DNA of 10,228 nt, taken from positions 1-10,228 of the forward strand of contig JAGHAD010000077.1 of assembly GCA_021161685.1 (NCBI GenBank). The letters run 5' to 3'. The notes beneath the pieces were generated by a model. It ran no database searches. It saw only the letters and a program-made list of their open reading frames with translations, and was not told the origin of the DNA. Positions within the stretch are counted from its first letter, which is position 1; each line of letters starts with the position of its first letter. A program made the position numbers and the translations under genes. Positions 1-6,072 of this stretch are shown here, one piece after another. Source of the stretch: Thermoplasmata archaeon (GTDB lineage Archaea > Thermoplasmatota > E2 > DHVEG-1 > B18-G2).

Positions 1-478
1 CTTTAAGGGTCATGGTAACTGTTCGGTTGTTTTGATCTAGGAAAAAATCAAAACCAAGCCAACCCTTTATCGTCTTAGTAAAAAACGGTTTTACTGGTGG
101 ATATCCCGGAAAGAAGAATTGAATTCCAAATCCACCATCACCACCTGTTCTGATTGGTGTTCCTAACTTCCACCACACGATTGTAGGTATGGAGCCATCT
201 GGTTTTACGGTTATGTTGAAGATTACATAGGCATCTATACCAACTGCAGTATCATTTTTTCCTGCATACCGAGTAATCTCTTTTTCACCTGGAACGAAAG
301 AGAGATTATAGATTCTACATGAACCCATGGTTAGGTTTAAGGTTCCAAGGTACCATGCTTTATCTTGACATTTTGTATTCACTTGCTTTGCTGTGTTTTC
401 TTGCTCAGCTATGGCTGGAATATTTGTACATGCAATTAAAGCAAAAGTTACAGCTATTGCAAATGCGAGCTTGTTCAT
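1..478 (-). CDS. Secreted protein, paralog of the adjacent upstream gene (3' end beyond window)
   Basis: The frame is open from the ATG at 478 to the left edge, giving 159 codons without a stop, so the C-terminus is missing. The first 25 residues form a signal peptide: MNKL, a hydrophobic stretch, then AIA before EQE as a plausible cleavage site. An LIAC string at residues 14-17 also fits a lipobox, so a lipid anchor is possible. From about residue 41 the mature part matches residues 154-272 of the neighbour's main frame, sharing WxLGTL, YAGKNDT, WWKLGxPIRTG, DGGFG and GWLGF, with roughly half the residues identical by eye. Five N-glycosylation sequons (NLT, NLS, NDT, NIT, NRT) suit an extracellular protein. 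The start directly follows the upstream stop (TAGATG), so the two are probably co-transcribed and translationally coupled. I do not recognise the domain and assign no function. Confidence 0.8.
   Translation of the reverse strand, partial: MNKLAFAIAVTFALIACTNIPAIAEQENTAKQVNTKCQDKAWYLGTLNLTMGSCRIYNLSFVPGEKEITRYAGKNDTAVGIDAYVIFNITVKPDGSIPTIVWWKLGTPIRTGGDGGFGIQFFFPGYPPVKPFFTKTIKGWLGFDFFLDQNNRTVTMTLK
3..358 (-). repeat. Paralogous domain, copy 2 (in the partial gene)
   Basis: This stretch encodes the second copy of the shared extracellular domain, from the AWYLGTL motif to the FFLDQNNRTVTMTL motif at the window edge. The other copy is at 839-1195. Within it, the DNA at 124-192 is the best-conserved core against 967-1032: about nine mismatches in 66 aligned bases by eye, plus one in-frame 3-base gap (GGDGGFG here, GDGGFG there). 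Confidence 0.75.
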
Positions 479-1986
479 CTATACCGCCTCACAGGAATAA
501 ACAACTGTAACTTCTTCAGCATTTTGGTTGGTGGTACTTTGTTCTTCTCCATTGTTCTCTTCCTCCTGAACCTCTTCATATGTCATGTTTATGTTTGAAC
601 AAGCTGTGTTAACTCCAAAGGTAAATATCACTTTATCTTCCTGCATGTTATTGATCATTGGGTATAGATTAACCTCTATGGTTTGGTTGACTTCATTTAC
701 ATATTCGTAGCTTCCTTTATAAGCTAGACCAACGGGGAACCATGTCCATAGAAGAGTTGGTAATGGGCTCGTGCTGTTGTTTCTGATTAAATGTATTGTG
801 TATTCATCTTCAGATTTACTCCCTCCCGGACATGCTCCAACTCTAAGGGTTGCAGTGATTGTCCTTTCATTTTCATCGAGTAGAAAGTTAAATCCGAGCC
901 AGCCTCCTACTGATACTCTTATCGTATATGGTTTCTCCCTCAGATAATTTGGAACAAACACTTCCACTCCAAATCCACCATCACCTGTTCTGATTGGGCT
1001 TCCAAGTTTCCACCATAAGGTTGTAGGTATGGCAAACTCGCCTACCTGGATGCAGAAATCTACATGTGCGTCTGTACCAACCAGAGTGTCGTTCTTCCCT
1101 GCATACAGAGTTTCTTCCTTACCGGAGGGTGAAAAGTTTAAGATTCTTACCCAGAAAAAGTGATCATTAAGAGATAACGTTCCTAGACACCATCCTCCTG
1201 CATTACTATAACTGTATGATTCACTTTCTCTATCGTATGATTCATTATCTATGATGAGCACATTTGGATTCCAATCATCCGATGCATTCGGTATGTAATT
1301 CCATGGAGTTTTGAGTGCTTCTTCAGCTTTGCTTAAATGATATGAGAAGTTCACTCCACTCTCCTGGGTTTCTACCCCAACAACGCTCTTATCTTGAGAG
1401 AAGAAAGTCAGGTTGTGCTTCCTTGTTTCGTTTAGATTGATTATCTTTTTCTCTATACAGTTCCTGACAACTACCTCCAAGGTACAGAGAAGGGTTACAT
1501 TGTTCTCCACTTCTAGGGTATCCAAAGGTACGGTCAGGTTTTTGATCGTTGCATTGGTACAGTTTCTAGAAATCAGGACAAAGCTGTCTACTCCTACTAT
1601 GCTAGTATTTGTTCCGTTTATAACCTTCTCTACAATTAAGTAGAATTCAGCCACAAATGGAGTTATGCTGTCATTTGCTTGGGTTAGATTGCTCTCTGGA
1701 TAGGTTGAGATGTTGTGATCATGAAAAGATAAGCTTGGTATAGATACGTTTGCAATGATCTTACTTTCATTACTGTAAACTATCCAGTCGTTTTCGCTCT
1801 AACATGCCCTATAACAATGCTATTGTAACAGCTTCCATTGACGTTTGATGTGTCAAGTATTTCGAGCCACATCTTTCCAACGTATGCATTTCCTCCATGA
1901 ATTTCTTCCGACCTGCTGGTCTTTATCACGTTCATGGATAGCAGAACTAGCATAAGAACAGATATAGCAATTATTTTCCTGCTCAT
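479..1986 (-). CDS. Large secreted sequon-rich protein, interrupted by a probable frameshift
   Basis: This is probably one gene of about 500 codons in two frames. The first frame starts at ATG 1986 with a signal peptide (MSRKII, then a leucine-rich core to about residue 20) and runs to a TAG at 1782-1780. The second frame is open from just after a TAG at 1801-1799 down to the stop at 481-479. Its residues upstream of the first possible start (GTG at 1654) are already sequon-rich (NES, NVS, NIS, NLT, NDS), which argues they are coding. One extra base near the T4 run at 1791-1794 would fuse the frames. Counting from GTG 1654, residues 154-272 carry the domain shared with the downstream gene, and the tail is acidic (EEVQEEENNGEEQ) with no membrane anchor. 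About 16 N-x-S/T sequons occur in the last 391 residues. The protein is secreted and probably glycosylated, with unknown function. The gene could be a pseudogene or carry a sequencing error. Confidence 0.7.
487..490 (-). promoter_or_regulatory. Ribosome binding site for the gene starting at 478
   Basis: The minus strand reads GAGG 8 bases before the ATG at 478, inside the last codons of the upstream gene. A short SD match here fits translation of an internal gene of an operon whose start abuts the previous stop. Confidence 0.45.
839..1195 (-). repeat. Paralogous domain, copy 1 (in the frameshifted gene)
   Basis: This stretch encodes residues 154-272 of the main frame, from GGWCLGTL to TITATL. 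Conserved landmarks shared with 3-358 are YAGKNDT, WWKLGSPIRTG, DGGFG and GWLGF. The order and spacing are the same in both copies, which indicates domain duplication within the operon. Confidence 0.75.
1783..1798 (-). other. Inferred frameshift site
   Basis: The signal-peptide frame ends at the TAG at 1782-1780 and the downstream frame opens after the TAG at 1801-1799, so the frame change must fall between them. The minus strand here reads GCGAAAACGAC. A fifth A in the A4 run would give an uninterrupted reading of HVRAK followed by NDWIVYS. No canonical X-XXY-YYZ slippery heptamer is present in the right phase. Confidence 0.65.
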
Positions 1987-1989
1987 CTT

Positions 1990-1995
1990 CTCCCC
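1990..1995 (-). promoter_or_regulatory. Ribosome binding site favouring ATG 1986
   Basis: The minus strand reads GGGGAG three bases before the ATG at 1986. The spacing is short but the match is strong. This ATG also places the signal peptide at the N-terminus, whereas the upstream ATG at 2106 would add 40 residues that do not look like an export signal. Confidence 0.45.
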
Positions 1996-2030
1996 GTGAA
2001 TTGAATTCGGTCTGGATAGGAGACTGTCAA

Positions 2031-2039
2031 CCTTTTTAA
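2031..2039 (-). promoter_or_regulatory. Candidate TATA box for the secreted-protein operon
   Basis: The minus strand reads TTAAAAAGG here. A start of transcription about 26 bases downstream would fall near 2009 and leave a leader of roughly 20 bases carrying the GGGGAG site. This is inferred from composition and position only. Confidence 0.3.
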
Positions 2040-2180
2040 CCTGAAGATCAATCCCGTGGATTTGCTCAACGAAAAAGAATGCAATAGATGTAGATGGCAT
2101 GATCATCCTGGCAGTCCATGTCTCTGAAACAAGGTATAATCTACAATCTGGGGTGAGAAATTGTTGACATTCTCATCAAG

Positions 2181-2188
2181 TTTAAATT
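2181..2188 (+). promoter_or_regulatory. Candidate TATA box for amrS
   Basis: TTTAAATT is centred about 26 bases before the ATG at 2211, so transcription would begin at or next to the start codon. No SD match precedes the ATG, which fits a leaderless mRNA. The rest of the 1987-2210 intergenic region shows no ORF or RNA gene that I can support. Confidence 0.5.
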
Positions 2189-2210
2189 GCTATAATTATT
2201 GGGAATGTGA

Positions 2211-3233
2211 ATGAAAGATCCATGCAAAAGGGAAGCTTTGCTTTATGAAAAGGTTAATGATAAAATAAGGTGCAAAACTTGCGAAAGGCTTTGCCTGATT
2301 CCAGAAGGTGGCCTTGGTTTTTGCAGGACGAGAAAGAATGAAGGTGGGAAGCTTTATACCTTAGAGTATGGCAACATATCTTCAATAGGTGCGAATCCGA
2401 TAGAGAAGAAGCCCCTTTTCCATTTCTATCCAGGGAGTCGTGCATTAACCATAGGAAGCTGGTCGTGTAACTTCACCTGCCCATGGTGCCAGAATTATGA
2501 GATAAGCAAGTCTCCTCCGGTCGAATGCAGGTATATCTCTCCAGAAGATTTTATCAAGCTTACCAAGAGGTTTGGGTGTAAGGGGGTCAGTATCTCTTTT
2601 AATGAGCCTACATTAATGTTGGAATATTCCCTCGATGTTTTTGACCTCGCAAAGAAGGAAGGACTCTATACTACCTTTGTCACGAATGGTTACATGAGCT
2701 CAGATGCTCTTGACTTACTTATAGAGCATGGACTTGATGCGATGAACGTTGACATAAAGGGAAATAATGAGGTTGTAAGTAAATATTGCGATGCAGATGT
2801 CAGCAAAATCTGGAGAAACTGCAAGAAGGCAAAGGATGAGGGCGTTTGGGTAGAGATAACAACTCTTGTTATACCTGGAGTTAATGATGATGAGAATTGT
2901 TTGAGAGAGATTGCGAGAAAGATAAAGGTGCTTTTGGGAGAGGAAACCCCATGGCACGTTACTCGTTACTATCCAGCCTATAGATCTCTAGAGGTAGGCC
3001 TGTATAACGGTTTTACTCCGCTTGAAACTTTGGAAAAAGCATGGAGAATTGGCAAAGAGGAAGGTCTGGATTACGTTTATGTAGGAAATGTTCCCGGTCA
3101 TAAGTTCGAAAATACCTACTGCCCAGACTGTAAAGAAGTTTTAATTGAAAGGTATGGCTTTGATGTTATCAGGAACGAGCTTAAAGATAAAAGCTGTCCT
3201 CATTGCGGTAGAAAGATATCAATCGTTCTCTAG
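2211..3233 (+). CDS. amrS: AmmeMemoRadiSam-system radical SAM enzyme AmrS
   Basis: This 340-residue protein has the layout of the AmrS family at about its usual length. An N-terminal cysteine set (C21, C24, C28, C38) ends in GLGFCRTR. The IEKKPLFHFYPG stretch leads to the radical SAM cluster motif CNFTCPWC (C86, C90, C93), a CxxxCxxC that binds a 4Fe-4S cluster and S-adenosylmethionine. FNEPT at about 130-134 and the NVDIKG segment at 179-184 belong to the TIM-barrel core. The C-terminus has two further Cys pairs (C304/C307 and C329/C332) that look like a zinc- or iron-binding knuckle. The family is named for its frequent linkage to AMMECR1 and Memo proteins; neither partner is in this window. 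The substrate is not established to my knowledge. The start is supported by a TATA box 26 bases upstream, suggesting a leaderless message. Confidence 0.92.
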   Translation: MKDPCKREALLYEKVNDKIRCKTCERLCLIPEGGLGFCRTRKNEGGKLYTLEYGNISSIGANPIEKKPLFHFYPGSRALTIGSWSCNFTCPWCQNYEISKSPPVECRYISPEDFIKLTKRFGCKGVSISFNEPTLMLEYSLDVFDLAKKEGLYTTFVTNGYMSSDALDLLIEHGLDAMNVDIKGNNEVVSKYCDADVSKIWRNCKKAKDEGVWVEITTLVIPGVNDDENCLREIARKIKVLLGEETPWHVTRYYPAYRSLEVGLYNGFTPLETLEKAWRIGKEEGLDYVYVGNVPGHKFENTYCPDCKEVLIERYGFDVIRNELKDKSCPHCGRKISIVL

Positions 3234-3237
3234 ATTT

Positions 3238-3405
3238 ATGATAACTCCTGTACAACAAGTCGTTTATAAAGGTAAAAAGAAAATTGAACTTGGTGAGGAC
3301 ATGTATATAGTTGGAATGGTATCAAATAAGGAACAGGCTGAGGAAATAGAAGAGGTTGTAAAGAACTTCGTGATAGGAAGAAGATTCGGAAGTTTGGGTC
3401 ATTAA
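3238..3405 (+). CDS. Small hypothetical protein (55 aa)
   Basis: The ATG at 3238 lies four bases after the amrS stop and opens 55 codons (MITPVQQVVY... ending in GRRFGSLGH). The centre reads KKKIELGEDMYIVGMVSNKE and is followed by an acidic, probably helical EQAEEIEEVVK segment. Composition is Lys/Glu-rich like the neighbouring proteins, and there is no membrane segment or cysteine. It fills the gap exactly and overlaps the convergent pantoate kinase gene by four bases, which favours a real gene. Against this, I see no SD sequence before the ATG, so translation would rely on coupling to amrS. A longer version starting at 3145 would overlap amrS and is less likely. I do not recognise the family. 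Confidence 0.5.
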   Translation: MITPVQQVVYKGKKKIELGEDMYIVGMVSNKEQAEEIEEVVKNFVIGRRFGSLGH

Positions 3406-4292
3406 GTTTGAGCTTGATTATTCCGCTTTTCCCCTACCACTCTTGCTCCTTGCTGGTCAATGTAGCTTCTGTAAGTTTTACCAAATATAGACAAAATATC
3501 CACTAGCTTCTCTGTTTCTCCAATCGCGAACACAGAATTTCCGAGCATACACATGCTCGCAAGACCGTAATTGCTCGCCATCTCGATTGCTTCGATTACC
3601 TTATCTTTTGCTAGACCAGTATCCCTTGCAAACCTGTACGAGACCTTAATCAGGTTTTCCAGAGAAGGTTTTTCAAGCAGAGTCGAAAGACAGTACCTCG
3701 CGCTCTTTCTGATCTTTCTCATAAGCTCGGCATTTCCAAGCACGGAAGGTGTTGGTAGCTTTTCGTCCAAAACGCATAGAACGACTTCGCTATCTCCAGG
3801 TATGTGCTCTATCATTCCCCAAGGAGGCAAACCTGGTGTTTTTCTAATTTCAATGCCACCAAAACTTTCAGCTATGACATCTCCCAAACCCGTTCTGCAC
3901 AATACCTCTGCGCAATGGGCAGATTCAATGGCATCTATCTTCGTTAAGCCAACAAGCCTAGCTACGCCGATTGCAGCGCTCAATGCACCTGCCCCACTAA
4001 GTCCAAAACCTTGAGAGATTGGCAGGGTATGTTGTATCCTGATTTTGATTTCAAGAGGCGCATCTCTTATTAGATTTTTAATGGCTAGCTTTGTTGTTCT
4101 CGCATCCTCTTTCTTACCGTTTATCATGATTTCTATTCTTTGCTCGGCAGATTGATTTACTTCTACTTCTGTCATTACCCCAAGAGACAGGGAAATTCCA
4201 GCTCCTCTAGAGCCAGATTTCCTTGGATCCCTTGCTATGTAAGGATCGAAAAATCCGGTCACATGGGATGGAGAGAATACCTTTACCTTCAT
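3402..4292 (-). CDS. Pantoate kinase (GHMP family, archaeal CoA biosynthesis)
   Basis: This 296-residue protein is a GHMP-fold kinase that in archaea phosphorylates pantoate to 4-phosphopantoate, the first step of the archaeal variant of CoA synthesis. The family N-terminus is clear: FSPSHVTGFFDPY, then GSRGAGISLSLGV. The glycine-rich ATP loop is PISQGFGLSGAGALSAA at about residues 91-107, followed by RTGLGDV and the FGGIEIRK strand. The length is normal for the family. The start is either GTG at 4295 or ATG at 4292; I chose the ATG because it forms a TGATG overlap with the coaBC stop, typical of translational coupling. Together with CoaBC upstream it forms a CoA operon. Some databases label this family 'GHMP kinase' or 'pantothenate kinase'; the true substrate in characterised archaea is pantoate. 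Confidence 0.9.
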   Translation of the reverse strand: MKVKVFSPSHVTGFFDPYIARDPRKSGSRGAGISLSLGVMTEVEVNQSAEQRIEIMINGKKEDARTTKLAIKNLIRDAPLEIKIRIQHTLPISQGFGLSGAGALSAAIGVARLVGLTKIDAIESAHCAEVLCRTGLGDVIAESFGGIEIRKTPGLPPWGMIEHIPGDSEVVLCVLDEKLPTPSVLGNAELMRKIRKSARYCLSTLLEKPSLENLIKVSYRFARDTGLAKDKVIEAIEMASNYGLASMCMLGNSVFAIGETEKLVDILSIFGKTYRSYIDQQGARVVGEKRNNQAQT

Positions 4293-5488
4293 CACAGCTC
4301 TCTCAGTTTCAAAAGAATTTTCTCAGCTAAAGTTTTTTTGTTACCCTCAAGATAAAGGGTTTCTCTCCTACTCACGATCCATACCTCGCTCTCTCCGGAT
4401 CCGAAAGCTTGTAATGTGTTTGCAACGACTAAATCAAGGTTAAATTTATTTAAAAAGTCCAGGGCTTTCTTTTCAATATCCTTCTTCTCTTTCTCAGCTT
4501 TGAAGGCGATTACTTTGCCATTTGGATTCAGTTTTCTCAATTCCTCTATTACATAAGGGGATTTTCTTAACCTGATAGTCAAGCTGTCTTTATTTGATGG
4601 TAGTTTTCCATCGAACTTATCTGGAACATAGTTTGCGAGGGCTGCACATACTATAATGAAATCGAAATTTCTTGATCTTTCAATGATTCTAAAAACATCT
4701 TTCACCGATTCGAATTTTTTGGATGGAATGTAGTCTGGTATCCTTTCGGTAACCATTCCGTGCCACAGCTCCACGTCTGCTCCCATTTCGAAAGCTTTTG
4801 TGGCTAAGGATATTGCCATTTTACCGGAGCTTCTATTACTGATAAACCTGATATCATCTATGTACTCCACACTGGCTCCACCTATGACAAGAACTCTTTT
4901 TCCCTTCAAGTGTTTCTCACTCAAAGTTCTCTTCACATAAGCAATGATCTTTTCTCTCCCAGCCAGCCTGGCGCTTTCTCCTTTTATCTCCGGATCTATG
5001 ATTATAAATCCTCTCTTCCTCAGGTTATCGACATGCTCTTTTATTATTGGATTATCGTACATGGAAAGATGCATCGCTGGAGCTATGAGTATAGGTACAC
5101 CAGAGCCTTCTGCAGCCAAAACGCAAGAGGTCAATGCATTGTCTGCCACCCCAGTTGCTATTTTAGAAATGGTATTTGCGGTACACGGTGCTATCAGGAT
5201 TAGATCTACATTTCTGCATATCTTAACATGTTCAACCTGTCCACCAAGTTCCAGAACGGGTTTTCTCCCGGATGCAAATTCCATGGTATTTGGATGAAGA
5301 ATCTTCGTTGAGGTTTCGCTCATCACCGGTATAACATCTGCTCCATGCCTTATCAATTCTCTACACAAATGGAACGATTCAATTGCTGCAATACTACCAG
5401 TGACGCACAGGGCAATTCTCTTATCTTTTAGATCCCAGCTTTTTTCTCCCCTTATTTCATCAGCCGGATGCATGGCATTACCTACCAT
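4292..5488 (-). CDS. coaBC: CoaBC: phosphopantothenoylcysteine decarboxylase / phosphopantothenate-cysteine ligase
   Basis: This is a bifunctional enzyme that joins cysteine to 4'-phosphopantothenate and decarboxylates the product to 4'-phosphopantetheine. The N-terminal flavoprotein CoaC half shows CVTGSIAA, the EHVKI histidine, APCTANTISKIATG and the APAMHLSMYDNP loop. The C-terminal CoaB half starts near GKRVLVIGGASVEYID and has SNRSSGKM, AALANYVPDKF, a KLRKSP-like lysine stretch (IRLRKSP), GFKAE-like IAFKAE, and ANTLQAFGSGESEV. Length (398 aa) is normal. Three starts are possible: TTG 5506, ATG 5488 and ATG 5473. I chose 5488 because a TATA-like box lies about 25 bases upstream, and because, from memory, a methanogen homologue also carries five residues before its MHP. 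The gene is coupled to pantoate kinase by TGATG. Confidence 0.92.
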   Translation of the reverse strand: MVGNAMHPADEIRGEKSWDLKDKRIALCVTGSIAAIESFHLCRELIRHGADVIPVMSETSTKILHPNTMEFASGRKPVLELGGQVEHVKICRNVDLILIAPCTANTISKIATGVADNALTSCVLAAEGSGVPILIAPAMHLSMYDNPIIKEHVDNLRKRGFIIIDPEIKGESARLAGREKIIAYVKRTLSEKHLKGKRVLVIGGASVEYIDDIRFISNRSSGKMAISLATKAFEMGADVELWHGMVTERIPDYIPSKKFESVKDVFRIIERSRNFDFIIVCAALANYVPDKFDGKLPSNKDSLTIRLRKSPYVIEELRKLNPNGKVIAFKAEKEKKDIEKKALDFLNKFNLDLVVANTLQAFGSGESEVWIVSRRETLYLEGNKKTLAEKILLKLREL

Positions 5489-5507
5489 ATGCTTACTATT
5501 TGTCAAT

Positions 5508-5518
5508 CTAAAAAATTG
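5508..5518 (-). promoter_or_regulatory. Candidate TATA box for coaBC
   Basis: The minus strand reads CAATTTTTTAG, centred about 25 bases upstream of ATG 5488. No SD sequence precedes that ATG, so a leaderless transcript starting there is plausible. The T-rich stretch is a loose match to the archaeal TATA consensus. Confidence 0.3.
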
Positions 5519-5562
5519 TCGTCAAAAGAAAATATCAAAATGTCTCTTGTCTCCATAAGCTA

Positions 5563-5579
5563 AAACGTACACAACGTTT
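5563..5579 (-). terminator. Possible hairpin at the end of uspA
   Basis: A perfect 6-base inverted repeat (AAACGT and ACGTTT) with a 5-base loop overlaps the uspA stop codon, and the minus strand continues with TTTTAGC. The stem is short and AT-rich, so this is only a weak candidate for a terminator or processing signal between uspA and coaBC. Confidence 0.2.
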
Positions 5580-6015
5580 ACCTCACGACCATTACCGAGC
5601 AAGAAGCATGACGCACAACCTTATCAGTAACGCTTCCTATCAAAAATCTCCCCTCTTTTCCATATCCCTTATAACCGAGCACAATGAGATCGCACATCTC
5701 TCTCTTTGCAACAAGAAGTATCTCGTCTGCCGGATCGCCCGTTTCCACAACCGTTTCAACCTTTGCTACCTTCCCTTCTAGCTTGGTTGCAACTTCCTTC
5801 AAGGTTTCCTCTGCCCTTTCCTTAAACGTCTTTCTTTCGATCAACTCATCAAGGTTAATGGTTGGGAGCAGCATCTTTGTAAATGATGAAGAAACTAGCT
5901 CAGCTGGAATAACCGTTAACAGAATAACCTCATCTCTTTCCTTTGCAACATTTAAAGTCAAGTCGACAGCCTTCCTCGAGGATTCTGAGCCATCGTATGC
6001 TATGAGGATCCTCAT
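5578..6015 (-). CDS. Universal stress protein, UspA family, ATP-binding type
   Basis: This single-domain Usp protein of 145 residues is the normal length. It begins MRILIAYDGSESS, with the acidic residue D8 expected near the nucleotide, and has VETGDPADEIL in the second half. The C-terminal motif is G114-x2-G117-x9-G127-S128, the G-2x-G-9x-G(S/T) signature of ATP-binding members, followed by KVVRHASCSVMVVR. Such proteins are soluble, usually dimeric, and bind ATP or related nucleotides in stress or energy-state responses; the exact role here is unknown. The gene lies between hjc and coaBC on the same strand with gaps of 57 bases on one side and 62-89 on the other, depending on the coaBC start. 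A TATA box at the right distance suggests its own leaderless promoter. Confidence 0.92.
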   Translation of the reverse strand: MRILIAYDGSESSRKAVDLTLNVAKERDEVILLTVIPAELVSSSFTKMLLPTINLDELIERKTFKERAEETLKEVATKLEGKVAKVETVVETGDPADEILLVAKREMCDLIVLGYKGYGKEGRFLIGSVTDKVVRHASCSVMVVR

Positions 6016-6038
6016 GCTAATTGGAAAAACAAATGGAG

Positions 6039-6048
6039 ATATATATTT
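6039..6048 (-). promoter_or_regulatory. Candidate TATA box for uspA
   Basis: The minus strand reads AAATATATAT, a good archaeal TATA match, centred about 28 bases before the ATG at 6015. There is no SD sequence between it and the start, so the mRNA is probably leaderless or nearly so. Confidence 0.5.
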
Positions 6049-6072
6049 GTCGTTTTAAGACACGAGATAATA

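Noticed and set aside
1..1195. CRISPR or other short DNA repeat array suggested by repeated strings on the left
   Set aside because: The repeated strings are two diverged copies of a coding domain about 840 bases apart, not regularly spaced short repeats.
1780..1801. Programmed -1 ribosomal frameshifting at the junction of the two frames
   Set aside because: There is no in-phase slippery heptamer and I see no obvious downstream pseudoknot. An indel in the A4 run is simpler.
1987..2106. N-terminal extension of the secreted protein from an ATG at 2106
   Set aside because: It would put about 40 non-export-like residues before a good signal peptide, and it runs through the candidate TATA box. 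The ATG at 1986 has a GGGGAG element just upstream.
3145..3237. Longer start for the small gene after amrS
   Set aside because: The upstream part overlaps the amrS C-terminal Cys region in another frame. The ATG at 3238 directly after the amrS stop is more natural.
5046..5085. His in place of Asn in the CoaC active-site loop (PAMHLSM instead of PxMNxxM)
   Set aside because: From memory, archaeal CoaBC proteins commonly carry PAMHxxM, so this is a lineage-typical form and not an inactivating change.
4944..5297. 117-codon plus-strand ORF opposite coaBC
   Set aside because: It lies wholly within the antisense of a well-recognised coaBC gene and shows no family features, so it is a shadow frame. 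The same applies to the other long antisense frames across the kinase, uspA, hjc and GspF genes.
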